From NCBI GenBank assembly GCA_910586315.1, contig CAJUIP010000007.1, positions 51,168 through 115,167 of the forward strand: a stretch of DNA of 64,000 bases. The letters are read 5' to 3'. Below are positions 61,752 to 64,000 of this stretch, piece by piece. A model generated the notes under the pieces. It was not told the DNA's origin, searched no databases, and was given only the letters and a program-made list of their open reading frames with translations. Numbering within the stretch: position 1 is the stretch's first letter; the number at the start of each line of letters is the position of its first letter. A program made the position numbers and the translations under genes. Origin of the DNA: an uncultured Lachnospiraceae bacterium. Lineage in GTDB: Bacteria; Bacillota; Clostridia; Lachnospirales; Lachnospiraceae.

Positions 61752-63139
61752 ATGAAAAAGATATTTTTAAAAGGCTGCCAGGATGATATCAAAATATTTT
61801 CCATATTTATGTTGGCAATTAGTCTGATTTTTTATCTTTTCTTTGCTGTTTATGATGGTGTCGTATTTTTACCGGATTCATTCAGTTACATAGATATGCT
61901 AAGTTATAGAGAGCCGATTTATCCAATATTTTAGGCATACTTAGGTTCTTTTTGCCAGGTTATAATTCGAGTTCGGATGCGTATCTGCTTGCAGTAATAT
62001 TCGTGCAAAGTATTTTTACGGCTTTATCCACATGGTCTCTGACGGCGTATCTTATGAAAGAACTTGAACTTCATAAGATTTTTTCGATGCTTATCCTCCT
62101 TACATTATGTATGCCTTCTTTTGTTTGGAGAGTCATAATATGGAATAACTCTATATATTCAAACAGCATTGTGTCTGAGGGTGTTTCGATTTCATGCTGG
62201 CTTCTTTTCTTCCGATTTTTATTTGAATATGTAAACCATCAAACAACGAAAAGCTTCTCCCTTTGCTATGTGCTTTCTTTTGTTTTAATTTCTATTAGAA
62301 AACAATTGTTTATTTCGTTGATTCTGCTAATCATTTGTGTGCTGGCCGTTTTTTTCAGAAAGAATCAATACCGAAAGGGAATTGTGAAGGCTTTCATCTG
62401 TTTTATATGTATCCTCGGTGGCAGTATGGTTTTTGATTTGGGTTATAACTATGCAGTCAGAGGAGAAGTGGTGAGACATTCAGGGGATACTCGTTTTATT
62501 ACTACTATGGCGTTTTATACGGCGGATCGAGGGGATTCCCGGTATATAGAGGATGATGATGTCAGAGAAATTTTTCTGAAAATTTATGATAGCTGTGATG
62601 AAAAAGGATTATTGAAAAGTTCAGCAGGTGATGGATGGGTTAACCGCATTTCTCATCTTATAGATTCCTATGATGGGATTCAGTTATATGTCATGTGGCC
62701 AGCTATCTATGAGGCTGTTGAGAATAACTGCCAGTGTGACGGAGCTGCATTAGATAAAAGAGTGGATGATATCATGGATATTATTAATCATTCAATTATT
62801 CCCCGTAATTTCCTGGAATTATTTAATGTTTTTGCAGATAACTTTGTATTGGGACTCGTGATGACCGTTTCTCATAGACGTTATTCTATGTTGAGATGGT
62901 ATAGTCTGATTGTTTACTTATGCTATTTGCTGTTGCTAATTTATTCTCTATGGAGAAAAGAGGATAAAAAAGTATGCTTGTTTGCCATATTAACTTTAAT
63001 TTCCATGATAGTGAATGTAGCTTTCGTATCATTAGTAATTTTTAGTCAGACAAGATATATGATTTATAATACGGCGTTGTTCTATGTAAGCTTTCTTTTG
63101 ATGGCCAAATCATTTTTGAAAAAATTTAAACAGAAATAA
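61752..63139 (+). pseudogene. Polytopic membrane protein, frameshifted in a T run
   Basis: The first 60 codons (KKIFLKGCQDDIKIF onward) end at a stop right after YPIF, and the next frame continues ILRFFLPGYNSSSDAYLLAVIF to 63139 with about nine hydrophobic helices. Adding one T to the TTTT at 61929-61932 joins the two parts into a single protein of about 462 residues. It resembles the glucosyl/acyltransferase-like membrane proteins found beside GT2 genes. Either a decayed gene, a phase-variable tract or a base-calling error; both this and the neighbour being broken favours decay. Confidence 0.72.
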
Positions 63140-63294
63140 AGCAGATGGATATTTTAAAAGAAAATACGAATCTCTCGCAGAAGATCAGGTATTACAAACA
63201 CTGATTTCTATAAGAGGTTCGTATTTTAAGATTTAGAGGCTGAAAAATGATATTAACCGACAGCCCCTTGCACGCGGAGCTTTTTCGTTATTAT

Positions 63295-63681
63295 TTACAT
63301 CGCTTTTTCATTTGCCTTTGCCTGAAATTTCTCATTCTGGATGATAAAACGCTCGTGGCGGCCTTCACCAATCTTTCCCTTTTCATCATAAACGGCTACA
63401 TGGAATACCAGACGGCGGCCGTCAATTTCTGTCAGTTCGCTTTCGCACCAGACTCTCATTCCGAATGGAGTTGGGGCATCATGAGTGATGTTCAAAAGAG
63501 TTCCGACGGTTCCGCAGCCCTCATCCAGAAAGGCAGCTACGCTTTTCCATGCCGTCTTTTCCATGAGAGCCGTCATGGCCGGGGTAGCAAACACGTCCAG
63601 GGTTCCGCTTCCCATGGTTTTGGCAGAATTTGCCTCAGATACAATGGTTTCTTCTTTCCCTTTTATTCCGACTTCCAACAT
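63295..63681 (-). CDS. Hotdog-fold thioesterase (FlK-like)
   Basis: Protein of 128 residues with the fluoroacetyl-CoA-thioesterase-like hotdog pattern: FATPAMTALMEKTAW, CGTVGTLLNITHDAPTPFGM and a C-terminal beta strand set ending GRHERFIIQ. The Thr/Glu/His triad expected of FlK (Thr in FATP, Glu of MEKTA and the His of THDAP) is visible. FlK-like proteins in anaerobes usually hydrolyse small acyl-CoAs, not fluoroacetyl-CoA. GGAGGT precedes the ATG. Standalone. Confidence 0.9.
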   Translation of the reverse strand: MLEVGIKGKEETIVSEANSAKTMGSGTLDVFATPAMTALMEKTAWKSVAAFLDEGCGTVGTLLNITHDAPTPFGMRVWCESELTEIDGRRLVFHVAVYDEKGKIGEGRHERFIIQNEKFQAKANEKAM

Positions 63682-63715
63682 GGCAGATACCTCCGATTCA
63701 AAATTATGCGAAAAA

Positions 63716-63740
63716 CAGTTTAGCCGAACTGTTACCGCTT
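63716..63740. repeat. AACAGTT palindrome copy
   Basis: AACAGTT and AACTGTT flank TAGCCG. A short member of the AACAGTTCAG family, upstream of the thioesterase gene. Confidence 0.5.
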
Positions 63741-63765
63741 AAATTATAAAATACTTTACTTAGAA

Positions 63766-63795
63766 TTGCAAGAAAAGAGGAAAACATGGTATAAT
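63766..63795 (+). promoter_or_regulatory. Sigma-A promoter pointing out of the window
   Basis: TTGCAA, an 18-bp spacer and TATAAT at 63790-63795. No gene begins inside the window after it, so it serves a transcript starting in repeat-rich DNA near the right edge. Confidence 0.6.
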
Positions 63796-63831
63796 GTTCA
63801 CGAAAGCAATGAGCAGTGCGGAAAAAATTCG

Positions 63832-64000
63832 GCAGAAAGCTGCGTCGTGCTTGCACGAAAGCAGCATTCTGTTGGATTTTTTCCATAGGGCGAAAGCCCG
63901 TGAGCGAGAAGGAGCGAAGCGAATTCGAGCGTGCACTGCGGACCCGAAGCAGAAAGCTGCGTCGAGCGTGCCTATAAGCAGCTATCCGCCGGATTTTTTC
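63832..64000. repeat. Direct repeat pair at the right edge
   Basis: GCAGAAAGCTGCGTCG occurs at 63832-63847 and 63949-63964, each followed by diverged sequence ending GGATTTTTTC. The period is 117 bp. The stretch carries CGAAAG/CGAAGC-rich palindromes and no gene. Confidence 0.6.

Overview
The window looks like chromosomal DNA of a spore-forming Lachnospiraceae member (Clostridium cluster XIVa, Enterocloster/Hungatella-like). The reasons are Gram-positive cell-wall genes (a Cna-B pilin with an IPKTG sorting signal, meso-diaminopimelate dehydrogenase), spore maturation protein SpmB, a pyrophosphate-type phosphofructokinase, a methionine T-box, strong GGAGG ribosome binding sites and several Firmicute-type regulators. 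No rRNA, tRNA or CRISPR array was seen. The assignment is inference from gene content only.

Layout. 1-4 kb: 3' end of a surface pilin locus. 4-9 kb: ArsC/Spx-like protein, spmB, an unknown tail-anchored protein, a MarR regulator and PPi-phosphofructokinase. 9-18.2 kb: a sigma-54 regulon with an NhaC-type antiporter, an enhancer-binding regulator with a cysteine cluster, an SDR dehydrogenase, a divergent pair of glycine-decarboxylase-like P-protein subunits without GcvH or GcvT, and an AcoX-like ATP-NAD kinase family protein. Canonical -24/-12 promoters precede both nhaC and the SDR gene. 18.3-21.6 kb: a tyrosine recombinase bracketed by oppositely oriented core-type sites, so probably a self-inverting segment, then a TnpB-family protein in which all three RuvC catalytic acids appear substituted, followed by hairpin-rich non-coding DNA resembling a guide-RNA scaffold. 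21.7-32.6 kb: an AT-richer eight-gene surface polymer decoration operon (CDP-glycerol transferase-like, two LicD fusions, a TagD-oxidoreductase fusion, two acetyltransferases, an aminotransferase and a DUF4422 transferase). Five of its proteins carry the same small Rossmann-like module.

33-38.7 kb: AraC/GyrI-like and XRE regulators, nitroreductase, DUF885 lipoprotein and a Phd/RelE toxin-antitoxin pair with a palindromic operator. 38.7-52.7 kb: T-box and metG, TraX-like, tatD, radical SAM, rsmA, ATC hydrolase-like, MATE exporters, ddh, an LRR protein, and a MerR/MATE operon with a 19-bp-spacer promoter. 52.9-58.5 kb: VWA/MoxR pair, a second radical SAM paralogue, an MBL-fold hydrolase and an 8-oxoguanine glycosylase. 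58.7-64 kb is degenerate: a par/Fst-like type I toxin-antitoxin candidate, a truncated integrase, a run of hairpins, a LUD protein, two frameshifted glycosylation genes and a hotdog thioesterase.

Several dispersed structured repeats occur between genes. One roughly 90-bp family shows compensatory base changes between its two copies. The strongest leads for something undescribed are the recombinase switch beside the nuclease-dead TnpB-like protein and the sigma-54-controlled GcvP-like pathway. The par-like toxin-antitoxin locus is third.
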